Source of the DNA: Oryza sativa Japonica Group
Lineage: Eukaryota; Streptophyta; Magnoliopsida; Poales; Poaceae
NCBI RefSeq assembly: GCF_034140825.1
Contig: NC_089040.1
Location: forward strand, 987,501-1,051,500
DNA length: 64,000 nucleotides
Direction: 5' to 3'
Shown here one piece after another: positions 1 through 12,833 of the stretch. Each line of letters starts with the position of its first letter. The first letter of the stretch is position 1. The position numbers were made by a program, and so were the translations under genes. The notes under the pieces are model-generated. The model searched no databases, was not told the origin of the DNA, and saw only the letters and a program-made list of their open reading frames with translations.

Positions 1-1783
1 TACTCGTTCTAATATTTTGGTCCCAATGGTCGATGGAATCTGATGGAGATGGCATGTAAAATGATAATGTCATTAATTAAGTTTTAGTTATTATAAACTT
101 AAAAAATAGATTCATCTAATATTTTAAGCCAACATTTATACATAAAGTTTTTCATAAAATATATTACCTCCATATTTTAATGTATGACGCCGTTGCTCAA
201 AATTAAAACTTCTTATTGTGTAGTACTTCCTCTACTACTTGTTGACATTGAACTAACCAACATTATACATTATGAGATGGGTACTATAAATTTTGATCAC
301 ATAAATACTTATATAGAGCAGTATTATTTAGTGTGTTTTTGTTCATTTGTAACTATCATGCCCTCAAATGTTTATATTTGAAAGGCACATAGTATTGTTT
401 ATTTGTTCCTCTTTTCTCCCAGTCAAAAATGAAAAAGGTACCACCTACGAAAGTGACCCTTAATTTTGTACTAGTAGAATATAAAGCTTCCATCGGTTGT
501 CCATTTAGCCAAAATGGCTTATTTAGCTTATAAAAAATTAAAATTAATTTATAAGTAAAATTTTTGTAGATTTGTCCGTAGCGACTTAAAAGCCAATTTT
601 AACAAAAATTACGTTATAAGTATTTCAAAATCAAGTTCAAAATCAAGTTAAAAATTTAAATTTTGGCTTATTATTTGGCTGTTTAGGCCAAATGATGGGG
701 CTATAATAGTGGTATATCAAGGACGTGTTTCCGTACCAGTTTCAATTTTATTATTTTCCGTACGTCAACTAGTATCTGTTGATTCAGACGGCCACCTGGA
801 AAGTCACGATTTTTTTCAGTGATTTTGCAAGCACCACGTATGACTACCTGGGAGTATGTACATAAACATCGTGTACGGACTACGATGCAGGGTGAGTGAC
901 GTGTATTGCCCACAGTTTGACACGTTTCCAATGACTTCGTTTCTTAATTTCTGTCCGTGCTTCAGATCACATCCTGAACTGCTGATGATCAGCATCTGAA
1001 CCTTGTTCTAAAGCAGCTCAAAGCTCGGGAAAATTCCCAGATGGGTATTTGATGAAATGCTGATGCGAAAACGAAAACGACCCAGAGTTAAATCAGGCGT
1101 GCAAAATCTCCCAAGATAGAGGAGATCTCAGCGTTTTCATCTGACAAATACTGGCAGCAGTGTCAAATGTTTCGCACATAAATCTTGACCAAACTAGCAA
1201 CACGTTTCTGCTAGCTGATCTACTTTTGTGTGCAAGAAAACACATAAGCTTCAGAATCACTGAAGAAGCCTCACGAAAACGGCGAGATGCTGTCTGTTGC
1301 TACCTACACTGAGATTAGAGAGGCCACCTGGATTCTGGAGTTGACACAAGTGGCCTAAAATCTCTTGCATCAGTAGACAAGGCACATATTCCAGTGTGAC
1401 AGACAGATAGTTCCATTCACTCACAATAGCACAAGCACAAAGTAGAGGTTGTTACTGCATAAGAACAATCACCAAGATGACAATGTCTAAAGCAGATATG
1501 CTTCAGGTTCTGTTCAGGCTGCACTAGGCAAAATAGTTCTGTTTTATTGAGACCAAGTACTCACGTACTGGTTCGGGAGTACGGCATAGGTAGGTAGTTT
1601 GTAGCCACAGCCATCGCCATCTTAGTCACGGCGCAACCTTCAGCATATATGCTCCCACTACAATCTGAACAAGCAAAGGAGCTTTAGCATCAGCACCTCA
1701 AATGAAAGATGAAACGTGGCTTCAAATGGGCTCTTGTTTTGATTGAGGGGTGCAACGGCGCATATTGCGCGATTAGTGCTACC
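1..1783. other. Intergenic, no gene recognised
   Basis: AT-rich sequence with only short, unsupported reading frames on both strands. The part next to the first gene (about 1300-1783) is probably its 3' untranslated and flanking sequence. A possible foldback element lies at about 490-705. Confidence 0.6.
490..705. repeat. Possible foldback element, degraded
   Basis: Both ends carry variants of a GGCTTATTTAGC / GGCTTATTATTTGGCTG word in an AT-rich setting, with AAAATTAAAATTA-type sequence towards the middle. This looks like an old small inverted-repeat element. No target-site duplication could be fixed, so the boundaries are approximate. Confidence 0.3.
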
Positions 1784-2141
1784 TTAGGACTCGAGATCCT
1801 TGACGATGAAGTTCTGGCGACTGATGGGGTTCATGACAACCGGTGGCCCAGCAGTGCGAGGCCAGGCTTGAAACTTCTTGTCAGTTGCTTGCCACCATTC
1901 CTTGTCGGACACGGTATGTGGTGTGGTGCCTGATCAAGAAGTAAGATGATTGTTTTGCACATATTCTTTATACAGACAGATTTGCCAACGGTGTATGTTA
2001 AGCGTGCTGTCAATTTACAAACGGGTACTTGGGATCAGATTCCATACCTCCAAATATCTTCTTCTCAGCGATAAAATGATCACAAACATATGAGATGGCA
2101 AAGGAACCAACAAGACCAGCGGCGATGTACTTGCCAGCCAT
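1784..2141 (-). CDS. Small membrane-anchored protein, possible mitochondrial complex I accessory subunit (ESSS-like)
   Basis: Two coding exons on the minus strand, 2141-2048 and 1929-1784, with a GT-AG intron that splits a glycine codon. They encode 79 residues. A hydrophobic segment at about residues 4-21 suggests a single membrane anchor. The soluble C-terminal half carries the words KEWWQATD, FQAWPRTAGPP and NPISRQNFIVK. A splice acceptor six bases upstream of the ATG implies an intron in the 5' leader. The gene is a clear paralogue of the one at 22898-23207: the intron falls at the same codon and residues 39-74 are almost identical. From memory this matches a plant family annotated as the ESSS subunit of NADH:ubiquinone oxidoreductase. 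That name is uncertain. The gene itself is well supported by the paralogue. Confidence 0.8.
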
Positions 2142-2471
2142 TGGAAACTACAAAATTAAGTACACACTAGTTATCAGGGGAAGACTGAAGAGTTCTATAG
2201 ATTACGGACACGAACGATGAAATATCATCACTCTAATGCTTTACTTGTAACAACAAAAAGGGAATTACATGGTAAAAAATAGCCATGTTAGGTATGGTCT
2301 ACGTGGAAGAATTATTAGTAGACTATCATTTGCACAAGGCAAAGCAAAACCGTGCCTACATTCATAATATCTTTCCTGGTACTATTGTTTTTTTAAAAGA
2401 TTTTCTACCAAGTACTATTATTCAGTTGAAAAAATTGAACACAAGACAACAAACCTGATCTAAGCCACTTG

Positions 2472-2629
2472 CTTTGTTTCACATTATAAGACGTTTTTTG
2501 GGTTTTAAACAGATTCTGCATGAATCCATGTATGTGTTTCATATATGTGTCCAAATTCATATGGATGCTAGTGAATCTAGACGAGGGATGGAGAGACCAA
2601 AACGTTTTATAATGTGAAATGGAGGGAAT
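2472..2629. mobile_element. Stowaway-type MITE
   Basis: About 158 bp with terminal inverted repeats. The left end has TTTCACATTATAAGACG and the right end reads its complement before AATGGAGGGAA, followed by TA. These are typical of rice Stowaway (Tc1/mariner-derived) elements. The left terminus is somewhat degraded. Confidence 0.7.
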
Positions 2630-4512
2630 ATGGTTTTAAGTCTGCACACACTCTGTTTATTGTTTCTGGCTGCCCTTTACAGTTGCAAAAAGCTGTTGTC
2701 AAATGAGTAGCAATCCGGTTTCAGTTACAAAAGAATTTATCGGGTTCATCTCTACAACCACTGGTTTAGCAAATAATTCATCTGCAAAACGGTTTAGTTA
2801 TCTGACTGTTAACCCCAACTGTGATGCTTACTTGAGGACACCACATGTAGTGAGTTAAGCTAAAAGGCTAAAACAAGAGAAGCTCACACAATCCAACCCC
2901 CTAGTAAGAAGCAAATGCAATATGCATGTCAAACCAACCCACGTTAACAAATCTTAATCTTTTCTGAATATGGGATCCACCTCAGAACACTTAGAATCAC
3001 ATTTTGTATTTTGAACATCAGAGAAGCCGGGCCATGTGAGCAGCATTTCAGTTTATCTTTCAGCAATGAATTAAAAGAAAAAACGAGATTTGGAGGGAGA
3101 GACGTCTCTCCAAACATTTTTTTAAAAAAGAAATTGTTAGCATGTTGGGGATTGAACACGGCTGTCAGCAGTGAATTGTGGAGCCTCAGGTACACTCTTT
3201 CACTCAAAATTCAACAATGCGGAACCACCTATTTCCTTTTCCCTCTAGGTTGTTCGCTTACAAGTTCGTGGTCAGGGCTCCAGAATCGTCAAGCTAGGAT
3301 AGATTCTACCGCATGGTGCAAACAAAAGATTTGGCCGAAGAGAATGCCCCAAAGTTTTGTCACTTTCTGAATCGCTTGAACAAAACGAGCGCTAGTACAG
3401 CACAGACCACGAACATAAGAACGAATCGGGACAGATTTGTACAACCAGTGGCTGTATCATCGCGCTCTCCTTGACCAGTTCATCTAAATTGCGTGGGAAA
3501 GGGGGCAAAAAAAGATGAACTTTTTAGGGATCGACACACTCACTCCCCAAGAAACAGACAAACTGCGAACTGCTACAACTTCACGGGCAAAAGAGCAATT
3601 GAAGACAGTAAGATTTCAAAGAAGTAGGGAAGGTAATAAGGGACGATCATTACCTATGGATGGATGGATGGATTGGATCCGGTTTCTTGCTTGGTGCTGC
3701 TGTCTCAGCTCCAACAAGTTCTTGGTGTTCTTGGCTCCTTCCTATCCTTTTGCTTGCTTTCTGCCTGTCTGGTTGGAGTGTTGTGGGTCACAGGAAGAGA
3801 GAGAGAGGGTTCCAGAATGCAGCAGAGAGGTAGGGGAACGATGAGCTGTCTCGGTCCCAGCACCCTACTACACCAACATACTCCTACGTGGAGCAACATG
3901 GCTGAACCTGCACTACTACTGTTAACAGTGTTATTACTGTGCTACAAGAGCATTTTAGAAATTATTATGACCAAAATTTGAAAGACCGAGTGAATCTTTA
4001 TCGAAATGTTAAATACTAAGCATTTTTAAGTATTCAAATTTTATACCCAAAATAAACATTCCTATGAGACCGATTCTCATACATGGAAATCAAGCGTTTT
4101 CAGCCAATGGGCTGCTGAGGAGGAGAATCCACGTAATCAAAATTCAAAATTTAACTAATAAAATAACTTTAAAAAAGAATAAAAATTAATTTTAAGTACT
4201 TGCAAAACATAAAATGCTCCGGAGGAACGGACGGGATATTCATGACCGTAGTAAAAATTTCTCTGTTTATTTCTTGGTCTACCACGGTATAAACAGAAGA
4301 GTATAGAAAAAAAAATCCGGCCCAGTAGGATGGCCCAAAGAGTACGCTTACCTGGGCCGGGCCTCCTAGCACCGCGTCTGACAGTTGGGCCCACACAAAA
4401 CCGGATTTCGCTGACAAGTTAAGGGACCTCAAGTGAACTTATTCCGATTAATTAAGCGACGGCTTCCTCCTCAACTAGAGACGCCCACAGCAGCAGCAGC
4501 ACGCCGCGCGCG
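2630..4512. other. Head-to-head intergenic region between two promoters
   Basis: Holds the unplaced 5' leader exon of the minus-strand gene at 1784-2141 and the promoter of the SMG9-like gene. No further gene was seen. Near 4415-4438 lies a 24-bp word that recurs, inverted and with one mismatch, at 49557-49580. It is probably the end of a repeated element. Confidence 0.5.
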
Positions 4513-7500
4513 ATGGCCGCCGGAGCGCCGCCGCTCGCCGGCGTCGGAGACCGGGGCTCGTCCTCCTCCTCCTCGCACCCGCCTCCGCCTCCCCCTCCCA
4601 AGATCCTTCTCGCCAAGCCCCCGCTTCCGCCCCCCTCGTCCTCCGGCGCCGACGACGACGGCGGCGGCGGAGGAGGCGCGGGCCGCTCGCGGCAGGCCAC
4701 GCAGCCTGGCTCGCTCAGCCTCGTCTCCGACGCGTGGGAGGTCCACACCGACAAGATCCTCCCGGTGCGTGCGTCCTCAAGTGGCTTTGCTACGAGGATA
4801 TGCTTCTTGTTTCTTTCATTTCCTTTTGCTGTTCAGGGTTTACTTACTGGTTCGATGCAAGCATTGTGATAAAATTGTGTGAGATCCTATAACTAGATTC
4901 AGTTGACAATTTTTTTTTTTGTGTCTGGTTAATGCAATAATCCATTGTTCAATGCAGTTGTTAGTTGTAGGCTCGTAGCTCTTATACAGTTTAGTTCATG
5001 GTTTCCTAGGTTCTCTTGAGATGCATTCTAATACTATCCCTGATGATAAAGCTTAAATCTTGCAGTAATATGATATATGCCAATGCGACCTTTGTCTAGC
5101 ACGTCAAAAGTTACAGTTTGTGCATGAAACTGGATTTGAATGATGACAAGATTATTTAAAAGTATCTGTAGATATATCCCTCAAAACATTCAGATATTTT
5201 GTGACATTTTGATGAAAGTATTTTTGTATAACATAACTTCTAGAGTTCTTGAAATGTCAAACCGGTGATTGATCGAGATCTTCATGTTTCTTTTGGGGCC
5301 TATATTTTTCAGTATTTGACTGAGAACAATGATTTCATGGTGATTGGAGTAATTGGTCCAACTGGTGTGGGCAAGTCAACCATCATGAACGAGCTTTATG
5401 GATATGATGGAAGCTCACCTGGTACAATCATCCATTCTTCCAATAGTTTCAGCATTCAGTCTTCCAATAGTTTCAGTTCAATTCATTGTTGTTACTTTCA
5501 TGTGTCAAACAAAACATGCGCTTGTCAGAATTATTTTGTAGATGCACTCTGCTGTTGATAATATGCACTCTATTAAGTCCTTAAGCTTCTGTTTTTCTTC
5601 CATACATCAATTTTCCCCTAACCTCTTTTGTGTCTTTTGGCTTGCTGAAAAAGCGTAGTGAAGAGTTGTAATTTGGCTAGCAATTTGTTCCATGTGGACA
5701 CCTAGATCAAACCGAAGCTCATTTAGTTGAGTATTGCCTGTAGGAATGCTTCCTCCTTTTGCTACACAAACTGAGGAAATCAAAGCAATGGCTAAGCACT
5801 GTACTGCTGGCATTGATATCAGGATCTCTAATGAACGGGTTATACTTCTAGACACTCAGGTGATAAGAGTTATTTAACTCAGTTTCTGCTATGCAATGTT
5901 CCAAATGCCAGAGCTGTTAAACATATTGCTGGTAACGTTCTAAAAAACAATCACCTTTTGTCTTGCAGCCAGTATTCAGTCCCTCCGTACTAATTGATAT
6001 GATGAAGCCAGATGGTTCATCCGCAATTCCTATCCTCAGTGGTGATCCATTATCAGCAGACCTGGCTCATGAGTTAATGGGAATCCAGGTAAATGCTATA
6101 CTTCAATTCTCGCACTGGGTTGTACCCACTGCTAACTGAGCTTGACAGTACCGAATAGTTGATCAGTGTTTTATGTTGTTCTGCAAGGAATTGCTGTAGC
6201 TTGGTGTTTTCTTGGCATCTGTTTGCAATATTTTGTTGGTTGTATCGGAGGGGATTAATGACCTGTCCATGTGGGACCTCATTCTTACGGTAAGTTGTCT
6301 GTCTATATTTGTTTATGCCTTTGTTTTTATCATCCATACCACTTGATCACATTTTCTTACAGTGAATAGTTAAGAACACATTTATATCCTCCAGCGTATT
6401 AGAGAGCTCAGACCTGAAACTCCGTATTAGTATATTGTACTTATGAAAATTTGTGGTTATGCTGTGTTGATGAATTTAGTTTCTGCCAATGGCAGAAAGT
6501 TGAAAGGGTGATTTAATACAATTTTTGCAGGTTGATTTACTGAAGCACAACATACCTGATCCATCATTATTGACCTCCTCAACTACCCAAGACAAGGAAA
6601 ACAAAAATGATAACCAATCAGGCATTGAAGATTACATAGCTGATCTCTGTTTTGTGCATGCTAGGTGAACACTGCTCAGTTTCATGCTTGTTTGCATTTT
6701 CTTATGTTATCATATGCTCATTTCTTTTTTGATGAACAAAGAGATCCTTTTGTTGTTTCCGGTATTTTGGCAGTGAAGTTAGTTGTTGTGATATGAACAC
6801 AACACTTTTGCACTTAATTCTACAATCCAATCTTTTATACCAATTAATTTGATAATCTTAGAATGGTGTGGTTTTCTAACTGAACAGATTGCGGGAACAA
6901 GACTTTTCTCCTTCAAAGCTCATGGTTCTGAAGAGGGTTCTTGAAAAACACTTCAAGTCCTCCTCCTTTAGCATTGGAAGCTCTGGAGCAACACCTCAAG
7001 TTTCTGACTCCTCAGTTCCTTCAAGCATGAAGATTGAGGATCTGAGCTCCAATCAGCAGGACATATATCTTCTTCCATTAAGAACACCTGATAACTCAAC
7101 AAATTTTGAGTATCGGACATGTCCATCCATGTTAGGGATGCTTCGTGATCAGGTATGCTTGCAGCTTTACCTAACTGGTTGTTGGCGCTCAGCAGGTTGA
7201 GCTCTTTCATATTTTAACAGAATTAGCACTTCGCATTCTTTTTTTCCCAAGTAACGAAAAGGAATAGTTCTGCATATCCTTATTAATCGATAGATGCATA
7301 TCATGGTATATGGAAAAATAAAAATAATATGGTGCAGAACTGACCCTGAACACAATGATGACTCTTGTCCTGATTCTGATGTAAAGGCAGAATAAACGAT
7401 TCTTTTCAGAGTACTACGTTTACTCTGGACACAATTCACTTAGTTGTGGATATTACTGTGGGTGCAGATCTTATCAAGGCCATCGAGGTCATTCTCGAAG

Positions 7501-7620
7501 AATCTCACCGAGCGTGACTGGTTGAGGAGCTCAGCGAAGATCTGGGACATGGTGAAGAAATCTCCTGTCATCTTAGAATATTGCAAAACACTTCAGGATT
7601 CAGGGTTTTTCAGAAAGTAG
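4513..7620 (+). CDS. SMG9: SMG9-like nonsense-mediated mRNA decay factor
   Basis: Eight coding exons: 4513-4764, 5313-5421, 5744-5859, 5969-6088, 6200-6289, 6531-6664, 6888-7152 and 7468-7620, all GT-AG. They give 412 residues. The N-terminus is low-complexity (Ser, Pro and Gly runs up to about residue 60) and includes PPKILLAKPPLPPP. A P-loop GPTGVGKST lies at residues 99-107, followed by NELYGYDG and a LLDTQP segment at about 155-160 where G-proteins have switch II. Known from the family: SMG9 is a P-loop protein that pairs with SMG8 to control the SMG1 kinase, which phosphorylates UPF1 in nonsense-mediated decay. The length fits a compact plant SMG9. The first ATG was chosen because it opens the GC-rich exon in the conserved frame. 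In-frame exon joins make the model firm. The partner role is inferred from homology. Confidence 0.88.
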
Positions 7621-8632
7621 CCATAGTTACCTAGCTGTTTGCATGTTCTTACGTGACTACATTACTAGATCAGATGAATTTGGTACTGTATGTGATTATG
7701 TATATCTCGGATTCTGTTTTTGCCCCCATCTTTTGAGTTCATCTTAACATCTTTGTTCTCACCGGTAGCAACAGCTTTTTTCTTCCTTGCTTCAGAAACC
7801 AGAAGCAATGCTGAAAGATTCAGAGACCAGAAACAAGTTCAGTAGAAACCACCAAGGTCTTTGCTGAGCTAGAGGAACATGAAAGCATCAACTTGAATCC
7901 AATCAACCAAGACTTGAGAGAAGTTGGTATTTCCATCATCACCAACTCTCGTCCTAACTTGTTTTTCTCTATAGAAAGTTGTCATTTTCTTGGGAGGATC
8001 CTGTATAACAACAATATCCTTTGAAAGATGATTTCTGTTGATACTACAAATGTTCCTCTTGGATAAGGATGTGTGATAAGCTCTGAGTCAGCAGCAACAA
8101 CAATGCGACAGCATGGACATGAATGAACTGTAAAAGAGTCTTTGGAAACACCAGGTCCCAGTCTAAAGTGACGGTGAACTGAAAGTTGAAACGTCAGGTG
8201 GTCTTGCTTTGAACTGAAGACGCTTTCGTCTACGTCTCATCTTTGTTAGTTTTAGTCATCAGACGACAATTCGCTTCAAGTCTCTTTCTTCGCCGTCCAA
8301 TCCTAAAACAATCTTGTCTTTCTATGTTTGGATTCGTGAAAAATTCTCCTTATTTTTATGAGGATGGCCATAGTACTCACTACGTCAAAAATGCCAAATT
8401 GCAGTGTTCATGCAAGTCAAAATTTCTAGACTAGACTAAATAAATTTCTCCCAAAAAATGATAGATTTTGTTCTTCAATCTCGAGATATAAAATAAAGGA
8501 AGAGCAATCAAGCCAAGTAGAGTTGTTGCCGCCGCCGCTGTCGTCTTCTTCCTCGTTTATTCGCAGGTTTAGTACGCTCTTGTCGTACTCCTTGTCGTAG
8601 GAACAGATCGAGACGAACCACCAAGCTCATCT
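7621..8632. other. Intergenic: SMG9 3' region and gluconokinase promoter
   Basis: Same-strand spacer of about 1 kb. The first few hundred bases are probably the SMG9 3' untranslated region, and the last 100 or so the gluconokinase leader (pyrimidine- and CCG-rich at 8525-8632). No other gene was recognised. Confidence 0.5.
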
Positions 8633-10120
8633 ATGGCTGCCTCCGATCTCACGCACCGACCAGGTCAGTGACCAGGATCAGTGCGTGCTTGTTTCGTTTT
8701 TAACTCTTTTGATCTGTTTAGTTTCTTCTCGCAATTTCGCTGCACCGAATTGGTTCAGATTTCCTGTTATTCATGTGCATGTTCACCATGTTCTTGTTCT
8801 TGCGAACTGAAGTGATGGATCCCAAACATGTATTGCGACCATACCTGTGATTTTGGTCTGACAGAATAGGTGCTGTGTTGATTTCTGAATTGATGTTTTC
8901 TTTTTGAAGTGTTAAAGCTTAATTCAAGGAATTGCTTGGAATGGGATTATCATTACAAGTACTAATCGTAATCAGCAGAGCTTGGGTGTCTGCTAATTCA
9001 TCTTTGTTCAACATCTGGGGTTGCAGGTTTGGCAATCGTGATCATGGGAGTCAGTGGCTGCGGTAAATCGTAAGATTATTACTTCTTTCTTTCTGATTAC
9101 CCTGTCAAGTATTCAAACTGATTGTGTTGTTTTAGACCAACCTCAAGTCCTCAGCTCAGTTCATGCTTAATATTATGGTCAAGTTGGTCAATTTTAGGCA
9201 CATTAAGTAGAAGCAAGCAGAAAGAGACATTATCAGTACACTGATATGCATTTTGTCAACAATTCAACATTGTGATGTCAAATGGATGTTGCTGTGTCTT
9301 TTCCTCGGAGAAAACCTCTGCATTTGCTGAAGAGTTGGTTTTAGGATGTGACTTTCAAACCTACATTCAGATTTTGTAATAGTACTGTTCAGCTTTAAAT
9401 CTTGAATTTACTTCTTTTTTTTTTGTCCTCAGCAAAATTTATCACATTTTCTTATGAATTTAGCATTTCATTGTGAATTCGCAGGACAGTAGCAGCACTG
9501 CTTGCTGAAACCTTAGGCTGCAGCTTCATCGAAGCAGACGACTACCATTCTCAGGCAAACAAAGGTCTGGCATGATCAAGATCAATATACTTCTCTGAAG
9601 AATTCATCATCTCACAACCAACCAACCTACATTTCCCTTTTTCGTTTCTGAACTTCTCTGCTCTTCCCTGTCCCTGACAACAGCCAAGATGAGCAAGGGC
9701 ATCCCTCTCACCGACGGCGACCGCATCCCGTGGCTGGAGGCCCTCCGCGACGCTGTCAGGGAGCGGCTGGATCATGGCGAGGACGTCGCCGTCAGCTGCT
9801 CGGCATTGCAGCAGAAGTACAGGGAGATCCTCAGGGAAGGAGACTGCAGCTTCAGGTCAGGTTCAGGGAGCTACTCCAGCTGCAGGGTGAAGTTTGTGTG
9901 CCTGGAGGCATCAGCAGAGGTGATTGCTGACAGGATCAGGAGGAGATCAATGGAAGGGGAGCACTTCATGCCGGCGAGCTTGCTCCAGAGCCAGCTCGAC
10001 CTGCTGCAGATCGATGAGGCGGAGGGGATCACCGTGGTCGATGCCACGGTGCGCCCCAACGCCATCGTCCACGACACCATTGCTCGGTTCAGGGAGCAGC
10101 TAGCATCCACTGTGTGCTGA
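8633..10120 (+). CDS. Gluconokinase
   Basis: Four exons, 8633-8663, 9027-9069, 9485-9564 and 9684-10120, join in frame to 196 residues. Gluconokinase phosphorylates D-gluconate with ATP to 6-phosphogluconate, feeding the oxidative pentose phosphate pathway. The Walker A motif GVSGCGKST lies at residues 18-26 and is split by an intron inside the Ser codon. It is followed by the family words FIEADDYH, AKMSKGIPLTDGDRIPWL, CSALQQKYR, and FVCLEAS near the adenine-binding side. The length is normal for the GntK family. No plastid transit peptide is visible, so a cytosolic enzyme is likely. The 3' end converges on the DUF1218 gene with 326 bp between stop codons. Confidence 0.92.
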
Positions 10121-10446
10121 ATGACTGCTCATCAAGTTCCCACAGGTGTAAGACAGATTGTAATTCCACATCCATGATCCAATTATCATGTAAAACCTTC
10201 AGAATTTGCAAATAGCAAGAAACTCAAGCTTTCTTCAACATTGCCCGGTTCATGTAAAATCGAATATCCGCTGTGATGAAGCAGAACGTGCGACAGTAGC
10301 GCTCAAGAAAGAGGGGGAAGAAGAAAGCAAAAAACATGACTCTACCTAACAACAATTGTTACTGCTACTGTTCTAACCTGGAGGCCTATACAAACCAAAC
10401 ATAATGTATCAGAATGGCCCTCGAAACAGCTTGCACAGATCATGAT
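10121..10446. other. Convergent 3' regions
   Basis: The 326-bp gap between two converging stop codons must hold both 3' untranslated regions and so leaves little or no spacer. Nothing else was seen. Confidence 0.6.
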
Positions 10447-12833
10447 TTATGGGAATTGCTGCCGATTGTAGGTGTCCTCGTGGACAAACACCGGTTCGCT
10501 GCTCTGTGGAGGGATCACAGGTTGGCCCATGGCGATGCCTTGGTTCTGCTGGGGACCCCAATTTGGTGGACTTTTCGCCGATGATAGGGCAACGTAGTAA
10601 ACTATTGCCAGTGCCACGCTGGCAAGTGAGAGCACTGCCCCTCCAGAAAAGACCCCTGGCTTGACAACGTAGCAGAAGCTGCCAAAGTACATGTTCTCCT
10701 CACCCCGTTGATCGTTAAGTGCAGCTCCGGTCAGTAGGAGAAGGAACGCGATTATGAAAGTGGCCCTGCAGAATGTAACAATATCCAGGACGACGTTATG
10801 GCAAATAACAAATAGCAGAGTATTTTGCTAAAATATAGCATTCAGGAATCAGGACTTCCGCAAAATAAGCCACAACATTCTGATCTGAACCCTACCTTAG
10901 AATAAAGCACAGCTAACCCCCCAAAGATGTTCCAAGAAAAAGGTAGAATTGCACTTCACATTACTAATTGCACTTGAAATCTATGCAAAAGTTATTCTAT
11001 TTAGCCATCATGTGAACCACTCATATGAATTCCTTGCAAAGAATAAAACAAACAGCAGCCTAATGCTAGTACGCTATCTCACAGAAAAACACACATGTTT
11101 TAATAAAGACTACTGAAATAAGGCATCAACTGCAAGGAACCTTTGTAGTGCCAAAATGACAGAGTCAAGAACTCCAACGCATTTGGCAACCAAGATCCCT
11201 TGTTTCCATAAAAACTGTTTAACAAACTGTCAAGGCTAAGTTAGGTTCAACATAACATAATAATATTCAGAATTCTCTTAGATCGGTAAGATAAGTTGAA
11301 ACCCGTCAAGATAGAGGAAAAAGGTAAAATAACACAATAAACATCAAGGGTAGAGTTTTACCAAGACACGATGAATGAGATCAGAGCTACGCTCCAGTTA
11401 GTGTCTGAGGGAACTGGATGCCTCTTACAACAGATGCAACCAGCCACTGTATTTATAATAGACTGGGCGACCATAAGAGCAACCGCAGATATTAACCCTA
11501 GGGCTAAGGCTGGGCTTCTTGGGTATATGCATTGACCTGGAGAAGAAGTTTGCACATCTGAAACCTGCATGAGTTAAGCAATGTGCATTATAACTGGGAC
11601 ATGATAATTATTTTTTTTAGATAATGGAATAGAACATCCCGGCCTTTGCTCAGAAGAGCTACAGCCAATTATTACAATCTAGCACTCTAAAAAGAGTAAG
11701 GGACATGATAATTATATATTGCTTTAGCGATGGTATGACTGTTATTGCAAGAATCTATATGTAAAATCTAAGATCATACATAGTGAAACAGTTAATACTA
11801 CAGGGCCTGTTCAGAAGCCCTGGCTGCGGCTGCACCACAGCCAGCTACTAAAGGAACCGAACTCATATTTCTTCTAACCGTCCGTGCAGCGCAGCTGCAG
11901 CAAGCGCTGCCAAACAGCCCCACAGTTAATATGTCCAGTCTGTTTGTTTTTTAAGTTATTCTATAGTAAAGTTTCACTTGCAGTCAGAAGAACTTTCTGC
12001 GTAGCATAAGATCCTTGACACTTTTGAGGTTTGCATTTGCATTATGTAAAGCTATAAACATGTACCACCTTATATTCCTACATCGCGGCATGATTTTACA
12101 TGCATTTCAGTGCAAAATTAGTCTATCCTCAAGCCTCAAAGAGGAAAATATCTGCAATGTGCTTACAGGCACTAGGGTTTGTAATGAGTTTCACAATGAT
12201 TAAGCTGTTCTAGCCGCATTGTCAAGAGTAAAAGAACAGTAGAATAACGAGTTTAAAGATTTCTAATAAGTAAAGCTTCACCATATATAGTAGACTAATA
12301 GTGCTATATCCTGACAAACAAGATGAACATTGCCAGAAAAGGAAATAACTTGGACAGATTCTGATTCAACCATATAATTTTACACGCACTAGTCGAATCA
12401 GATTGAACTAAACATCCACTCTACACCTAACATGATCGCAGCACTAGCTCTAGCGAAAATCAACCAAAAGCATAAAAAGGCTCAAAGATTCACTTCTGCC
12501 ACAGCGCATTTTCCTAGCGAACAACCACGGATAAGCTACACGCATCTACTCCCACCAGGTCAGAAATCCCCGATGGGAAACAGCGAGATCCAAACAAAAG
12601 CTCAACTTAGCAGACACACCGAGATCTATAAAAGTAACGCGAGCGAGTTCATCCAGAAAGTAGTAGTAGTAACAAGGCAGTTCAAGAAACCGCCGCCGGG
12701 AACCTCGGCGGCGGCGGCGAGAGACGTAGCTGCGCACCTTGACGCGTGTGCCCTCCGCCGCGAAGCCGAGCGCCGCCGAGAGGACGCCGAGGAAGCCGAC
12801 CACCGCGCACACCACCACCACCTTCCTCTCCAT
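10447..12833 (-). CDS. DUF1218 family four-helix membrane protein
   Basis: Three exons on the minus strand, 12833-12738, 11564-11362 and 10765-10447, joining in frame to 205 residues. Four hydrophobic segments are visible: about residues 4-24, 51-72, 91-110 and 140-160. Cysteines at 44, 75, 77 and 78 (GQCIYP and AGCICCK) match the conserved cysteines of the DUF1218 family. The C-terminus is hydrophilic and rich in Pro and Gln. Known family members include plant proteins affecting leaf symmetry and secondary-wall lignin. A specific role here cannot be read from sequence. Intron 1 carries a truncated LINE (11612-11699) and a hAT-type MITE (11798-11923), neither near a splice site. Confidence 0.88.
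11612..11699 (-). mobile_element. 5'-truncated LINE 3' end
   Basis: An 88-bp insertion in intron 1 of the DUF1218 gene. It begins with a T run (poly-A of a minus-strand insertion) and is flanked by a perfect 16-bp target-site duplication GGGACATGATAATTAT at 11596-11611 and 11700-11715. Its end, TTCCATTATCT before the A run, matches the LINE at 17741-18159, so both belong to one family. Confidence 0.85.
11798..11923. mobile_element. hAT-type MITE
   Basis: A 126-bp element flanked by an exact 8-bp duplication AGTTAATA at 11790-11797 and 11924-11931, the size typical of hAT elements. The termini are imperfect inverted repeats of the GGGCCTGTTCAGAAGC / GGGCTGTTTGGCAGC kind. Confidence 0.75.
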
